From Sarcomyxa edulis (lineage: Eukaryota; Basidiomycota; Agaricomycetes; Agaricales; Mycenaceae): a stretch of 64,000 nt of DNA. Both the position numbers and the translations under genes were made by a program. Below, piece after piece: positions 23,157 through 35,276 of this stretch. Each line of letters opens with the position of its first letter. The stretch's first letter is position 1. Where the stretch lies: the NCBI GenBank assembly GCA_009761415.1, contig QUOL01000010.1, positions 496,001-560,000 on the forward strand, written 5' to 3'. The notes below the pieces were generated by a model. It saw nothing but the letters and a program-made list of their open reading frames with translations. It had not been told where the DNA came from and searched no databases.

Positions 23157-25930
23157 TTAAAACGCGTACTCCTCCGCCTTGTTAAGAGCCTGCACCATCG
23201 AAATAACCTCCTTCCTCCGATTGACAACGAACTCGGATTCTTTAAGGAGATCATCAAGGACCTCAGGCTTATACAGCTCCTGCAACAACTCGCGCTGGAG
23301 GTTCTCCTTCGAATGGTTAACAAGCGTCAAGGATATCGCCTTCGGGACCATGTCGATCATTTCACGTTTGACGATGTTGAAATACGAGTGTATGAGGAGT
23401 TCTGTTCTACGATCAGTACCCTGACATACGATTGTTGCTCAAAAAGGGATTCAACATACTGATAACATCAGTCTCTATCGTCTCCCGTTCATTCAACGCA
23501 GCCTGTGGTCGGATAATAGCAGGAGGCTAAACAATCAAAAAAAAGGGCAGGGCATGGCATCAGTCCAATTCTTCCATCCGCAACACCACAACATTGCGAA
23601 AACGACAAACTCCTTCACTCACGGATTCCATAACAGGGGCACCCTTCTTTTTGGCTCCGGTCTTGGGAGCGAAGAAGGACCCAAAGAAACTCGGCTCGGG
23701 GTTCTTAGCGTCTACATCTAGATCCCTGTTGTTGTTCAGTTGGGCTGCGGTGACTTTCTTGGGATCAGGAGCGGGTGGAGGTGGTTTGCTGGCGTTGAGA
23801 CGTTCTGTGACGATGGACATAGCCTGGGGAATAGATATGATGTTAGGTATATATATCACGGTGTAGGAGGATGTTGATGAGGCTTACTTTGTGGCCGTTG
23901 ATGAAATCAGGATGTGTGGTGTTCACATAACATGCTTGCATGCTGTGAACGATGATGCATGGTCAGTTCACAAGTTAGAGGGATACGGGCTTCTGAGCAC
24001 ACGTACGCGACCATATCAGATACCAGTTTCGTTGTGGGGTTCATGGCTCCCTTGAAGAAGTTCACGACTACCGAGTTGAACCGTTCTCGTAGAGCGGGAT
24101 ACCGTCTGAATGCTTGCTAAACAAGAGGAAAATGTATGTCAAGTCAACTTGGACTAGAAGAACTTGGAGAAGCGACTTACAATTTTACTCAGAAGCTGGC
24201 CGAGAATTCTAATCAGCTCGTCGTATACGAGTTGACAACACTTCAAACTCGGGTCTTCTAGCCGTTTGATTTGCTGCTTGACGATAACCTCGAACGCGGC
24301 AGTGCCAACAAACAGAGCGGGTGTCGAACCCTGAACAGTTGAAGCATGGTCAACAATGTAGGCGACAGAGGAGATGGAGCCGAATAAACTCACGGAAGAA
24401 TTGTACAAAATCGTACGAATATCTCCATCCTTCACTTGATCAAAGGGGTCTATGCTCTTGACACCATTATTGAACAACTCGTGGAACACGAAACTGATTC
24501 GAGCTCCTCCAGAAAGCTCATTTAGAGACAGATCGTTAGTGTTACCATCGATGACCGTACGGAACTCGGAGGTGAATTCTGTGATGACGGATAGAACGAC
24601 GTTGCCCGAATTGCCGTCACCGAGCGGGCCACCAAGCGTCAGCAACTCTGTGTTGTACTTCTGTAGCTGTTGCGAGATACGTTGCTTGATGTCAGGGAGG
24701 GTGGCACGGATGTGGTGCATGAGGATCTAGATGACATAAACGAGACATGAGTGTGTATGTTGCTTGATACGTGGAAAGACTTGCCATATTCAATTTACGA
24801 GCAAGGAAGGGCGTTCCGCAGTATTGCGCTTTACCCTTATAAGAAGGATGGTTCTCAAAGAAGTCGCGCTCGTGTTCCAAAGCAGAACTGATGGGTTTTC
24901 CAGCCTCGATATCTCGCTGACCGCGATTGACTACTGGAACGTAGCCCAGACGCAGAGGGATGATACGGCCAGCCAGAATGTCAACAACATCGGTTCCTAC
25001 ATCCCTATAGACGTTTATTCATGTCTGAGAGATGTAGACATTCCTGAAAGACGCGAGACTCACATTAAATCGACCTTTGTGAGTACACCAATGGTTCGGG
25101 TGCCTTCGGGGTCTACCTCTCGTGCCATCTTCAATCCATCCGAATTGGCCAAATCAGTGTTCGCTCCTGTAACGGCCAAGATGATACACGCAGGTTTCGA
25201 GATATACTTCATGAGCATTTCTCGAATCTGCTTCTCGATATCACGGGGCTGGTCACCAACGGGCACCTTCGTCAAACCCGGGAGATCCACAAGCGTCAGC
25301 GTAAGGACATTTGGAGAGAATATACGAAGATTGATGGGTTGTGGGGATATTCCGGCATTACGACCAGTTTTGGCTTCGGTATCGCGGACAATCTCGTCTC
25401 GGATTTTGCCAAAGTCGTAAAACTTTTCTCCTGGGAGATGAAGGAATTCACCCCATTCATCTGGGTTGGCGGCTTTGTCTGTACTCTTGTCACCGTTGAT
25501 GTTGGCTGTGATGGGCCATTAGCATACGCCGCGCGGCTGAAAGGCAAAGCACTCACGGGAACCGTTGGGATGTGGGGTCCCAGCAGGTCTGTTGATAAGT
25601 TGCAATACCTGTAAAGCATCTATGAGAGGCGAGCATAGGTGGATTTGAGAGACTCGTACCAAAGGTCGCCGCGTCACGATACCAGTACCACGGGGAAGGA
25701 AGTCTCGTCCAACGATGTTCTGTTGTAGGAAAGTCAGTCTGGTTCAAGCATCTCACGTAGGAGCAGCTCACCTCTAATACACTACTTTTACCACTACTCT
25801 GACTTCCTAACACGCAAATCTGGGGGAGGTCTATCTGTGCCGCGGAAGAGCCGACAGCGGTGAAGACATCCTGAAGTTTGTTGATAACTGAAACGATTTC
25901 TAGGCCGAGACCTGTTGGGCCTGTTGTCAT
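23157..25930 (-). CDS. VPS1: Dynamin-like GTPase Vps1 (vacuolar sorting, peroxisome fission)
   Basis: A large GTPase that pinches membranes at endosome/Golgi, vacuole and peroxisome. Exons on the minus strand: 25930-25772, 25719-25660, 25608-25557, 25505-25064, 25004-24785, 24726-24394, 24330-24181, 24116-24007, 23942-23888, 23823-23623, 23526-23460, 23401-23157 (697 residues, normal length). Motifs: P-loop 'GSQSSGKSS' (residues 42-50), switch Thr in '[11 protein letters not shown]', 'DLPGLTKV', 'TKVDLMD'. The middle/stalk region has '[11 protein letters not shown]' and 'ELSGGARI'. A Lys/Pro-rich insert ('[12 protein letters not shown]') replaces a PH domain, as in Vps1. The GED is at the end ('[20 protein letters not shown]'). 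The intron at 24784-24727 has a GC donor (ATG/GCAAGT), the only choice that keeps phase. Confidence 0.97.
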
Positions 25931-26853
25931 TTTCTCTAATGTTCGTCGAGAGATGAAAGAAAGAGGAGGTGTGCACTGGTAAATCGAACGGTGAAAGTGA
26001 TGGAAACACGCTGCAGTCCCAAAGCTGCGGCAACTTGAAACTCAGCTCATAGCGCCTGACCACAGCCTCCTCAGACAAAAGCATCTTTGTATCTTACTGC
26101 GAGGACAGTCAACAGCCGAAATATCAACGTTTTGGTCAAATCCTATCAATGCTCCAGTACAGCAATACAACAAAATTCTCTCTCCACTTTATCTACCATC
26201 TAACTGCGGTCTGGATATCTAGCTAGTTGTATACACGAGATACGATCCTTTCACCCCGCGTCGCTCATCTCTTTATTTGACCGACGATACGAGGTTTTCC
26301 ATTGTTGATGGCCCAAACGCGGGTTCAGACCGTAGCGTCCTCAACATTCGCGCATTCGAGAAAACTGAGCAGCTGATCGACAGTTCCGAAGATTTCAAGT
26401 TTACGTTGTGTATGAGGGAACGTCGGTGGTGAGGACGTAGTCTGTATCCCAAGACGGTGTCTTGAAGTAGAGGTGGTTATCAGATCCATCATGGTGGTGG
26501 GCAAGGACAAAATTTCATGGGGACGCAGCAAAGGAACAGAAAATCTGGTAGCAGCTGGGGCAGACAAAGATGATTCAAGAGCCAGAAAAAACTTGATCGC
26601 ACCGTGAGGTCAAATGCATGTTACAGTTCTATGAGCCTCCTAGTATCTCCAGTCCTGAATCGCACAAACCGTTGGTCCGTGACTCGGGTGTGGAGGTCAA
26701 TAAGCTGAGAGTCTGGCGACGGACTGCTTGGAATGTGATTGTATTTTCCCTGCAGACATCAACACACTGCGAGCAAAATATGGTCTGACATCATGTCAAC
26801 ACATAAAATTTCAATGATAGGTGCAGCTGGACTCACATATAAAAAAAACATTG
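25931..26853. other. Spacer between VPS1 and MRPS8 with an unassigned coding-like stretch
   Basis: The first part is the VPS1 promoter. On the minus strand two open stretches look coding-like: 26749-26621 (43 codons, 'HTRVTDQRFVRFRTGDTRR') preceded by a good acceptor, and about 26630-26325 (ending 'ECANVEDATV'). A splice from ATGTTTTTTTTATAT at 26851 to 26749 would keep phase, but that start lies only two bases after the uS8m stop. I recognise no protein here. Confidence 0.35.
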
Positions 26854-27318
26854 TCACCGCGCCCGACAAATGACCTCCCCCGCTAACCTCATCTGAATCG
26901 CCTCTCTTGCCTCCAACCACTCATGTTCCGAACTCTTCGTCTTCACGACCGCAATTTCCCCCATACCCAATGGTGCCACACCAAAAACTCTCCTCCCCGA
27001 ACAAAGCCTTCTAATATCTCCCAAATCCAAGTAAACTCGTCGACTCGGCATGCTAATGAGTTCCATGGCATTAAGGACTGGTCGATCATCACGGTATTTT
27101 AGATCAGCCCATATTCGACGCTGTGCGGGGCCGACTTGGTTGAATGCAATGGGGTCGGGTGCTTCTACGGTACCGCGAGTGAGGCTGGAGAAGAAACCGG
27201 CGCGAAGGAGGATGGACATGATTCCGAGGTTTTGGGTGTTATGGTCGACGGCCATTTTGAAGTTTCTTGCTCGGAAAGCATTTTGTACTCGAGCGCATAG
27301 GTCGTGGGGAAGAGGCAT
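26854..27318 (-). CDS. MRPS8: Mitochondrial small ribosomal subunit protein uS8m
   Basis: A component of the mitochondrial 37S/small subunit. It is a single exon of 154 residues, rare in this intron-rich window. It begins 'MPLPHDLCARVQNAFRAR', has 'NLGIMSILLRAGFFSSLTRG', 'RRIWADLKYRDDRPVLNAME', 'SMPSRRVYLDLGDIRRL' and the closing 'APLGMGEIAVVKT', which fit the two halves of the uS8 fold. The upstream in-frame codons to 27387 are less likely coding. The downstream gene VPS1 is on the same strand. Confidence 0.9.
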   Translation of the reverse strand: MPLPHDLCARVQNAFRARNFKMAVDHNTQNLGIMSILLRAGFFSSLTRGTVEAPDPIAFNQVGPAQRRIWADLKYRDDRPVLNAMELISMPSRRVYLDLGDIRRLCSGRRVFGVAPLGMGEIAVVKTKSSEHEWLEAREAIQMRLAGEVICRAR

Positions 27319-27565
27319 TTGGGTTTTCTGTTTTTGAAATGGAGGATAGCCGGGAGGTCCGAGGAGGTTCAGAATTTCGAGAACCAACTCCGACTGCTTC
27401 CGGTTTCAATACGAGCAAGCTACGCCACGTGAAAATGAAGAAGATAGAAAATGAAAATGCCTTTGTACAAAATCCGGATAAGTCTACAATACGTACAAGT
27501 GCGATAGCATAGACAGCAAGAACAAGATACTTATACAGACCAAAAGAAGAAGAAAAAAGAACCGT

Positions 27566-30500
27566 TCAAACAACCTGTCTACTTCTGCGAGATTTGACCG
27601 TCGGATTCCGTTCTAGGGCTGCTTTGAGAGTACGAACAGTCTGCACTATTTCAGCTAGATTCATTCGATTAGTCCAACAAGTCAAAATCGTAAACTGGGG
27701 GGAAGACGGACCAGCTAATTTCGGGCTCTCAGCTTCAAAGTCGTACCGCTTATTCCCTCCAGCACGGCCCAGTACGAGTTTGAAGACAGACGACGATTTT
27801 GTAGACTGTTGGCATTCTGAGATGCTCTGTATATGATATGATGCAGTTTTGCCGCTGTCAAAGACTGCTTTTGCTTTGTTGGTCGACGGCATGATCTGTA
27901 TGGCAGAAAAATCTACGTCAATGGCTGTGAGTCGGTGAAGGGATCTGAGACCGTACGTGGATATAGACACCGTCAATGGCCAGAGTCCGTTCTTGTCGAG
28001 CAACGAGCATAGGCATCTTCCGATATATGGTATATTTCTGTTGTATTCAGGTGATCAGCAGAAAGTAATGCAAAGGTGGCAGGCCTCGTACCTTGTATGC
28101 CGCGGTGTAATCAAGTATCGAAGAGTACTGTTGTTCTGGTGTGTCTGACATGCGTTTGAAGATTGACGCTGGAAAGAGACGGTCAATGAAAAGATGGGGT
28201 TGATAGTTTTCGTAGGACACCTACCGTTAGGATCAGTCGTTCGTCCGGCCCCTTTGACTATATCGTCACCGAGCATACTCCTCTTGATAAGGACCAACTC
28301 CTTCTTCCCTTGCAAACTCGCCACTGTCCGATCCAGCGGAATCAGGATACTCTTGTCTGCAAGAAGGAGTGCGTAGTCTTTAGGATCTAACTGTCGCTTC
28401 TGACAGACAGCCTCCAACGCCTCCTGCATGTACATGCCAGCCGTACTATACATAAACAACCACGAATGAGCTTATAATTCTTTCAATATTAAAAGAAAGG
28501 TAAGAACTTACGCTTTGATAGTAGTAGAGATATGAACTGCATCTGCAGTGTCTGCAACTCTGATTCTGAGGTATATTTGTGGGCCATGACTTGACGATGG
28601 TCCAAGAGACGTTGACAGAAGTGGTAAGGAGCCCACACTCGAACCGTTGAACATCGAGCTGGACGGTCCCCCTGGTAACGGAAGGGTAAGGGCTGCCCTT
28701 TCCGGTTTCTTGGCAGCAGCGGTGCGTGATGGTCGACGCTGTATTTTGCTTTCCAAAACTTGGTTTTGTTGAACTGTCAACCGGACAAGATAATCAACGA
28801 CAAGGAAAGTTATGAGAGGAGATACGAGAACTCACTTTGTGCTGCATTCGCCTCCAACACAGCATAGGCATCGGCATTGAATTTGGCGATCTTTCCATTA
28901 CGGTCCGGGGCTACGATCGAAATAGAATGAGATAAAGAGGTAAAACGTGGAGAAGCAAACTTACGAGGGAAGTCGTCATCGACTTCACCATCATCCTCTG
29001 CAATCCGCATGATCCATCCTACAGCAGATAACTTTGTAAGCCATTTAGGATCATCCTCTCCATCTATTCCATCGTCTAACTTCGGCAACCATCCTTCCTC
29101 CCAATAACTCCACAACGCAAAACCAATGACTTCCTCGACCGTCGCGTCCTTACGCACATTGAGCTTCATGGGCGTTCCAGCGGGTTCACGAGCAATCGGG
29201 AAATACACGCTGACATCTGTAGATGCCGATTCCGCACGTCCGGATATTGCAGCGTATAGTTCTGCGAACGGATTGGATGATGTACCAGAGGAAGCTAACA
29301 TGGCCGACAGTGCTGACTTTAGAGGACGTATCGGAGTGACCTTCCGTCGAGGGAAAGCCATCTCGGGGGTAGCAGCAGTTGGGCGCGTCCCTTTGTGGCG
29401 CGATGTAGATTCTGTCTTGCGTGGAGGAACGGTTTTTCCGTCTTCTTGTTTCGGTGCTGGGGTTAACATTTCGAAGTATGTATCGCCAGATTTTCCAGAT
29501 GGGCGGTGATGCGTGGAACGGGATTGATGAGAGCGATCGCTGTTCGGTCGGCCGCCTTCGGAGACAGGGCTGAGACGATGGCGTTGGCGCAAGTGGTTAT
29601 TGACATTTGAAGAGAACGTAGGTATAGAAGTCGATGCTATCGACGAGACACCAGACAAGGAAATCATATCGGAGGCACTGTCTGAGTTCGCCCCAGGCGT
29701 TTCGGTAGCTGCAAAGTCACTGAGGACATGGCCATTCGAATCATGTGATGGGGCTAATGACAAGAACAGGATGATGCTTACGGATCGAATTCATCTCCAT
29801 CGTCCAGACTACCATTGACACTGTTATCATACTCGTCGTCGTCGTCGTCTTCATCGGACGAGAATTCGAGATTGTGAGTAGGCGGCGGCGTTGCTTCGAC
29901 GGCATCAGGAGCTTTCCGAGCTGCCATTCGAACTCTTCGTCTGGCCTCCATTTCCTCTGCACCTTTGAATTTGGGTATAAATTGTACAACTTTGGCGACA
30001 GGTGCTTCAACAGGTGCTGTGGGTGATTGGATATGAACATTGGTCTGCGAAGAAGTCTTCTCTAAATTGTCAGCGCCAGAAGCTTTGAGACCGTCAGAGA
30101 TAGGGACCGTGCTGATGAGAGATTCTTGAACAGGAGCGTTCTTCGATAGATAATTCTTCACATCCAACTGCTGCGGAGTTCCAGACATGCGCTTGGAAGT
30201 CGATGCCCGTTTGCCGTTTACTCGTAGACCCATAGCGCCGGATTTACCGGCCATGATGGTCGAGGTGTATTTGAGACCAGTGGCACCGGGGAATCCTGAG
30301 GGTCGCTCTCCATCATCTTCACTGAGCTGAGGACTGGATGGAGCATCAAGTTCGGGCCATTTATCGGTATCTGCGAGAGAGGCAGCAACGATGTACGGAT
30401 TCGAAGTGTATGACGGATTCAGTGTTATGAGACGTGGACCATATGGATCTTCCACATTGCGCAGATATGCTAGACGGAGACTGTGTAAGAGGAAACTACA

Positions 30501-30586
30501 TGCTCAAGGATATAAGATCAAAAAGGGCGATAAATCGATAGCAAATGACATGGTAGTACGCACTCGGTGTCACTAATAAGAGACAT
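27566..30586 (-). CDS. SIN1: TORC2 subunit SIN1/AVO1 (CRIM, Ras-binding and PH domains)
   Basis: SIN1 is the essential substrate-recruiting subunit of TOR complex 2, acting at the plasma membrane in AGC-kinase and actin control. Exons on the minus strand: 30586-30564, 30480-29782, 29719-28965, 28910-28836, 28773-28512, 28445-28225, 28168-28092, 28037-27957, 27895-27712, 27654-27566 (821 residues). The N terminus carries 'LAYLRNVEDPYGPRLITL'. The CRIM domain is in exon 3 ('SVYFPIAREPAGTPMKLNV', 'EEVIGFALWSYWEEG'). A Ras-binding-like domain follows ('LRIRVADTADAVHISTTIK', 'LIPLDRTVASLQGKKELVL'). The PH domain closes the protein ('YIHIMPSTNKAKAVFDSG', 'IVQTVRTLKAAL'). A disordered acidic tract lies near residue 230. 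It diverges from HAT1. Confidence 0.94.
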
Positions 30587-30844
30587 GGAACATCTGAAAG
30601 CCAACGATTTGCCTCAGGAATTGGATCCAAAAGTCTCAAGGTAGTCCTTCGACGGACGATAATTTTCTGAAGATACGAGTTCGAGATGGATGAGATGTAG
30701 ATTGGCCGAGTTGGCTGTGGATGATCAGGAGGTCGAGACTCTGCGGAATAAACAACGCGTCAACTTGCTTTCTCCTCAAACTTGTCTCGAAACATCTTGC
30801 TAGATACTCAAACTCATCCACAACCCGAGTAGTTCTGTGGCAGC
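30587..30844. promoter_or_regulatory. Divergent promoter between SIN1 and HAT1, 258 bp
   Basis: The two start codons face away from each other with 258 bases between them, so both core promoters must lie here. No consensus TATA box is obvious. Confidence 0.65.
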
Positions 30845-32750
30845 ATGTCTGACTGGACGACTGACGCGAACGAAGCCCTTACTCTGTCCCTCGGTAGGTC
30901 CTCGTGTTGGGTCCCGGTAAAAGGCTCTAATTTTGCCACAGTACGAGCACCCGAAGATGTACAGGCTCTAGCAGAAGACGAATCTTATGAAGACTTTCAT
31001 CCTAGCTTCACTTATCCGGTAAGCCCCCTTTGTTATTCTGTACTTGGGTGGCTCAATTACGAACTTCTTGACTTAAACGTTCAGATTTATGGAGAGGACG
31101 AGAAAATCTATGGGTACAACGACCTGGTAATTGATGTGAGTGACATCTTTCATTTGCCACTCATACTCTTATAACGCGGGTGTTCAATAGCTCAAATTCG
31201 CCTCTGGATCTCTCGCACAATATCTCTCAGTGAAACATTCCGCAAAACTGGGATCTCTGGCTACAGTAGATGATGTCGAGGGCACACTTTCAAAGTTCAT
31301 TCCAGAGGGTACGCAATGCATTTATCTCCCCGTCAAAGTGCATCATTCATGTCACCTTTCTCACTTACAGGTTACTATACTGACGAAACAGCATTCCTAA
31401 ACCGCGTGGAAGAGGACGCGACGGCTTTCAAGCCAACCGGTCAAATGATATATTCTTACACAAGACCATCACCGGCAGCTGCATCAAAAGGGAAGGGAAA
31501 GAGCACCGCTAACGCGCAGCCTCTTGATTCCGAAAGCGAAGATACCCTGGTCTTTGAAGTCTACCATGTGCGTAGCGCTTACTATCAAATAGTACGGGTC
31601 TAACAAACTCTTTGTTCAGGCAACATGGAACACACCTGGATTCAAGGAATACCACCGTCGAATGCAGCTGTTTATTCTCCTTTACATCGAAGGTGGATCA
31701 TACATTAACGAAGATGAAGATCCTTGGGAATTCGTTGTCTTGTATGTTTCCTCCATGCGCTGATCTTCATTTTGTAGTTCTGACGGATGACCACAGATAC
31801 GAGAAACGCAAAAGAAGAAATAACCCACATGTGGCAACATATCATTTTGTTGGGTATTCGTCGCTCTACCGATTTTATTGTTTCCCTGACAAAGTTCGTA
31901 TGAGATTGAGGTCAGTCACATAACCTACCTCAGTTTGTAGCATAGACTCACCACATCGTCGTGCCACAGTCAGTTTGTTATCCTGCCACCATATCAGCGA
32001 CACGGTCACGGATGTATGTACCTCGCTCATTTCTCCTCCATGGGTTTCTGTCAATAATATCTCGTCCTGCAGCCGAATTGTATAAATCCATATATCAATA
32101 TATCGTCTCCCAACCCGGTATCGCAGAACTAACAGTCGAAGATCCCGCCGAGGCATTCGAGGATTTGCGCGATCGCAATGACTTGCTAATGTTACTGGCG
32201 AATCAGGCCTTCATGGAAGAAGGGTTCGGCGAACAGTCCGTTTCGCACGGCGGAGGCCGAGCTGGCGGTGTAGGTAAAGGAGGCAAAAGTGGAAGGGGTA
32301 GCCAAACTACGACTGGTGGAGTAAAAGGTAAAGGCAAATTAGGCCCACCAGCAGACAAACCTTGGGTTGAAAGATGGCGAGTCGATCTGAAGATTGCTGG
32401 GGTTAGTCTCTCTCTCGAATCCTCGTTCGTTTATCCGGGCTCATCTAGTTTGTCGTTTTTACAGCGCCAATTCCAACGTCTGATAGAAATGATCATTCTC
32501 CTACGCCTGGATCCGAAGGATGCTCGAACAATGCGAGCATACCGGCTTCAAGTCAAAGAACGATTATATCGATTCAATTTCGTGCGTAGTCTTCCATCCG
32601 TCCAATTGTCCCGCCACTTCTGACCGGAACTCCCTTCGTATACAGGAAATCCTAGCACAGTTAGACAAAGAGGAGCGGCTAGCAAAACTGGAGGAAACAT
32701 TTCAGAGTGTCCGCGAGGATTATCTGCGTATATTGGCCTTAATCTGCTGA
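30845..32750 (+). CDS. HAT1: Histone acetyltransferase type B catalytic subunit Hat1
   Basis: Hat1 acetylates newly made histone H4 (K5/K12) before chromatin assembly. Exons: 30845-30893, 30942-31018, 31085-31135, 31191-31308, 31371-31567, 31620-31741, 31797-31910, 31970-32013, 32073-32401, 32465-32581, 32646-32750 (440 residues). The N-terminal Hat1 domain has 'HPSFTYPIYGEDEKIYGYND' and 'LKFASGSLAQYLSVKH'. The GNAT core shows 'LQLFILLYIEGGSYI'-like strands, then 'LSQFVILPPYQRHGHGSEL', the acetyl-CoA-binding Q/RxxGxG/A loop, and 'ELTVEDPAEAFEDLRDRND', the Hat1-specific acidic segment with the catalytic region. A Gly/Lys-rich, low-complexity insert of about 45 residues follows ('GKGGKSGRGSQTTTGG'), then a C-terminal helical part. 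Ten introns keep phase. Confidence 0.95.
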
Positions 32751-33191
32751 AGTTGCTGAATATATATATGTTATACAACATAATGATATAGTGATTCATT
32801 GACATGGTCTACTGTGTACAAAGGGCATTCACGAATTAGAAATGAAAGCGGCGGCTCATTCCTCAAATAAACGAGCAGCATAGGTGGCTCCATGGCTTCA
32901 CTAGAATCGACTGAATCGTTTGTAGGATTATTGGTTCTTGCATGTATTGATGCGATAATGTGGTGGTCGAGCAACTATCCATACAATCAAAAGACCTCGC
33001 CGACTTTGACGACGTGAACATGGGGTCCGATGGCTGTACAGGGAGAGTCCGATGTATAATCCAAAGAGTTTTGTCACGTTGCCTCCCCGGACGTCATCCT
33101 ACAATTCGTGCTGTTAAGTACTTGACTTCAGATCTGAGTCGATGAAGGAAAACGAACCATCAAATGCATCTCCTCCAGTCGGAGTTTTCCT
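32751..33191. other. Intergenic, convergent 3' ends
   Basis: Between the HAT1 stop and the stop of the first family A F-box gene. AT-rich at the HAT1 end (a TATATATATG stretch), no gene recognised. Confidence 0.5.
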
Positions 33192-34695
33192 TTACTCCCA
33201 CATATATTCTTCGAGCTGAATTTCAAGATATAGCACTAGGCCCTCTTGTTTGCATTTCAATAGTCTTTTCTCTAATCCAGCCTTTCGAGCATTTTCCATC
33301 TCCAAATACACGGATGTCAGCCGTTGCAGAAGCACACCTTCAACCACTTTCTCGTCGCTGTCACCAGGCCACCAACGTGATTCCACCATTTCGACCAGGT
33401 CTGTAGAGACGTGTAGGGAACTGTAACGTAGCTCACGAAGTCGAGGAAGTAGGGGTTCCCTGCCATCGCAGTTCAACAGATGCCAAAACTCGGAGTCTCT
33501 GACATCCTTTTCGACCTCCAAGAACCAGATTGAAGGGTTGTCCTGGAAGAATTCAATGATGTCAGAATCAAATCCCACCGATACGTGCTTGAGAGTAAGC
33601 TTCTCTAAAGCAAAAGTAGATCGGGTTTTCATCTCGTCAAATTCGGGGAGGTCAAAGTCACCGTTTGTGACGATCTCCAGGCAGAAGTCTGTAAGTTTGG
33701 GTACCGTGATGAGATCATAAACTTGAGCGGCCGACATTGTCATGTTATCGGCTACCCAGATCTCCAAGACCAGGCGAAACAATTTTGGCAATGTGGTATA
33801 CACAGTCGAAGGGATTTCCACTACGCCAAACTCCCAATCGTAAATGAACAATGAGAGTTCCTCTAGATTTGCGAGTTGCCGAAGAAGGGAGGTGGTATCC
33901 AGGGCACAACGAACCCCCGAGAGAGAGAGCACCACTAGTTGGGACCAAGGTAGTCTGAGGGTGCGTAAGTCAAACAAGCCTCCCTGGGATTCTAATCGAA
34001 CATAGCGGAGACAAGGGCAAAATTCGAACGTAGTGTCTAGGCCATGATATGAGTAGTCGGTATCCTCACCCCTTTCGCATAGCACGGATATGTTGATGCT
34101 TTCCAAGTATATCATGGAAGTAGAAGGTACTTGAAATAGAGATACAAGGGGATGAGCGGGATAGTTGGAATATCGAATGATTTGGCACTGAGAGACGCGG
34201 GGAGAAAGGGGATCCATGACTTTAGTCAACGTATCGTTGTCACCGAGAATATACAAAGAAAGTGGGAGTGTTTTGGCTCGTGCAAGCCATGTATCGAGCA
34301 TCTCGCGTTCTGTATTCGCGTGTATGGGTATCCTGGTCCACAACCATGGCAGTCCAATGGCAACTTCCCTCCAGGACGAACAGATTTGACACAACAGAAG
34401 AGGGGCTTCTGTTTTTGTAGTCAAAGGGATCCAATCACCGTCCATTTCCAAGGAAGGTGGGGTAAGGAAAAGAAATATCTCAGAGAGAGTTTCGATTGCG
34501 ATGCGATGGACGGGAGGACCGCTGATCCGAGAGGGCTGTAGTACCTCAACAGTACCAGCACTACCAAGAGGAGTTTTCTCATCCGGGCCAGGGACAATCA
34601 GACCATCGACACGAGGATTGTTGTGAGAGACCTATATCGTCATGAATATAAGACAGTGCGTCTAACGAGACACTCACACATAGATCGTCCTCCAT
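33192..34695 (-). CDS. F-box-like LRR protein, family A copy 1
   Basis: Probably a substrate receptor of an SCF ubiquitin ligase. Exons on the minus strand: 34695-34678 and 34631-33192 (485 residues). The tiny first exon encodes 'MEDDLC'. The F-box-like region reads 'PPVHRIAIETLSEIFLFLTP' followed by 'LLLCQICSSWREVAIGLPWLW', the usual W-R-x-A-x-x-x-P-x-L-W signature. Irregular leucine-rich repeats follow ('LPWSQLVVLSLSGVRC', 'LANLEELSLFIYDWE', 'LEKLTLKHVSVG'). Copies 2 (35277) and 3 (50729) have the same two-exon layout. An in-frame stop just upstream of MEDDLC supports this start. It differs from copies 2 and 3 in a Thr-rich 'LTTKTEAP' spot and a shorter F-box leader. Confidence 0.83.
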
Positions 34696-35276
34696 CCGGA
34701 TGATCAGATTGGGCGACACGCGACTCGGAGTTGACTCGGAGTATCAGCTTGGGCCACTGAACCTGACTGCGAGGTGGTTGTGCCCGTGAGCTCGGAATTG
34801 TTGCGAGTGCTCAGTGAACCGTACTGAAAAGTCGAAAGAAGTCACGACGCGATTGATCGGCATCTTCCGTTTACGGTAAACGCGTTCAACGTTCTTGAAC
34901 CGAACGCGTCCTCAGAGCTTTTAAATTTCAGTGTTTTCAGACAATTCAAATAGTCCAGTGCGCGTGAGTCCTTCGTTCGGTAGCGATTAAGCTGATATTC
35001 ATCCATATTGGCAACATATCCGGATGTCTCTGGTATCGATGTCGATTTGATATCCTTACTTGGACCGCGAGCGTTGTCTACGTCTATAGGTCTACGTCTG
35101 TCTACGTGGATGAGGACATATGCACTGATATAAAGAACGAATGAGACCAGGCCAGGCCATGCATCCATGCTCATTCGACGAGACTACAAGTACTTCGCTA
35201 CAAGTCGTGACGATGTTCGACTCGGAAGACTGGGCTTGAGTAGCACGAACCTTGAAAAACACCCCCTCGACATCCT
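34696..35276. other. Intergenic between family A copies 1 and 2; duplicated promoter block
   Basis: On the minus strand, 34920-34860 contains GTTGAACGCGTTTACCG followed by AACGGAA and ATGCCG, closely matching the plus-strand block at 50538-50575 in front of copy 3. The rest has no recognised gene. Confidence 0.6.
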
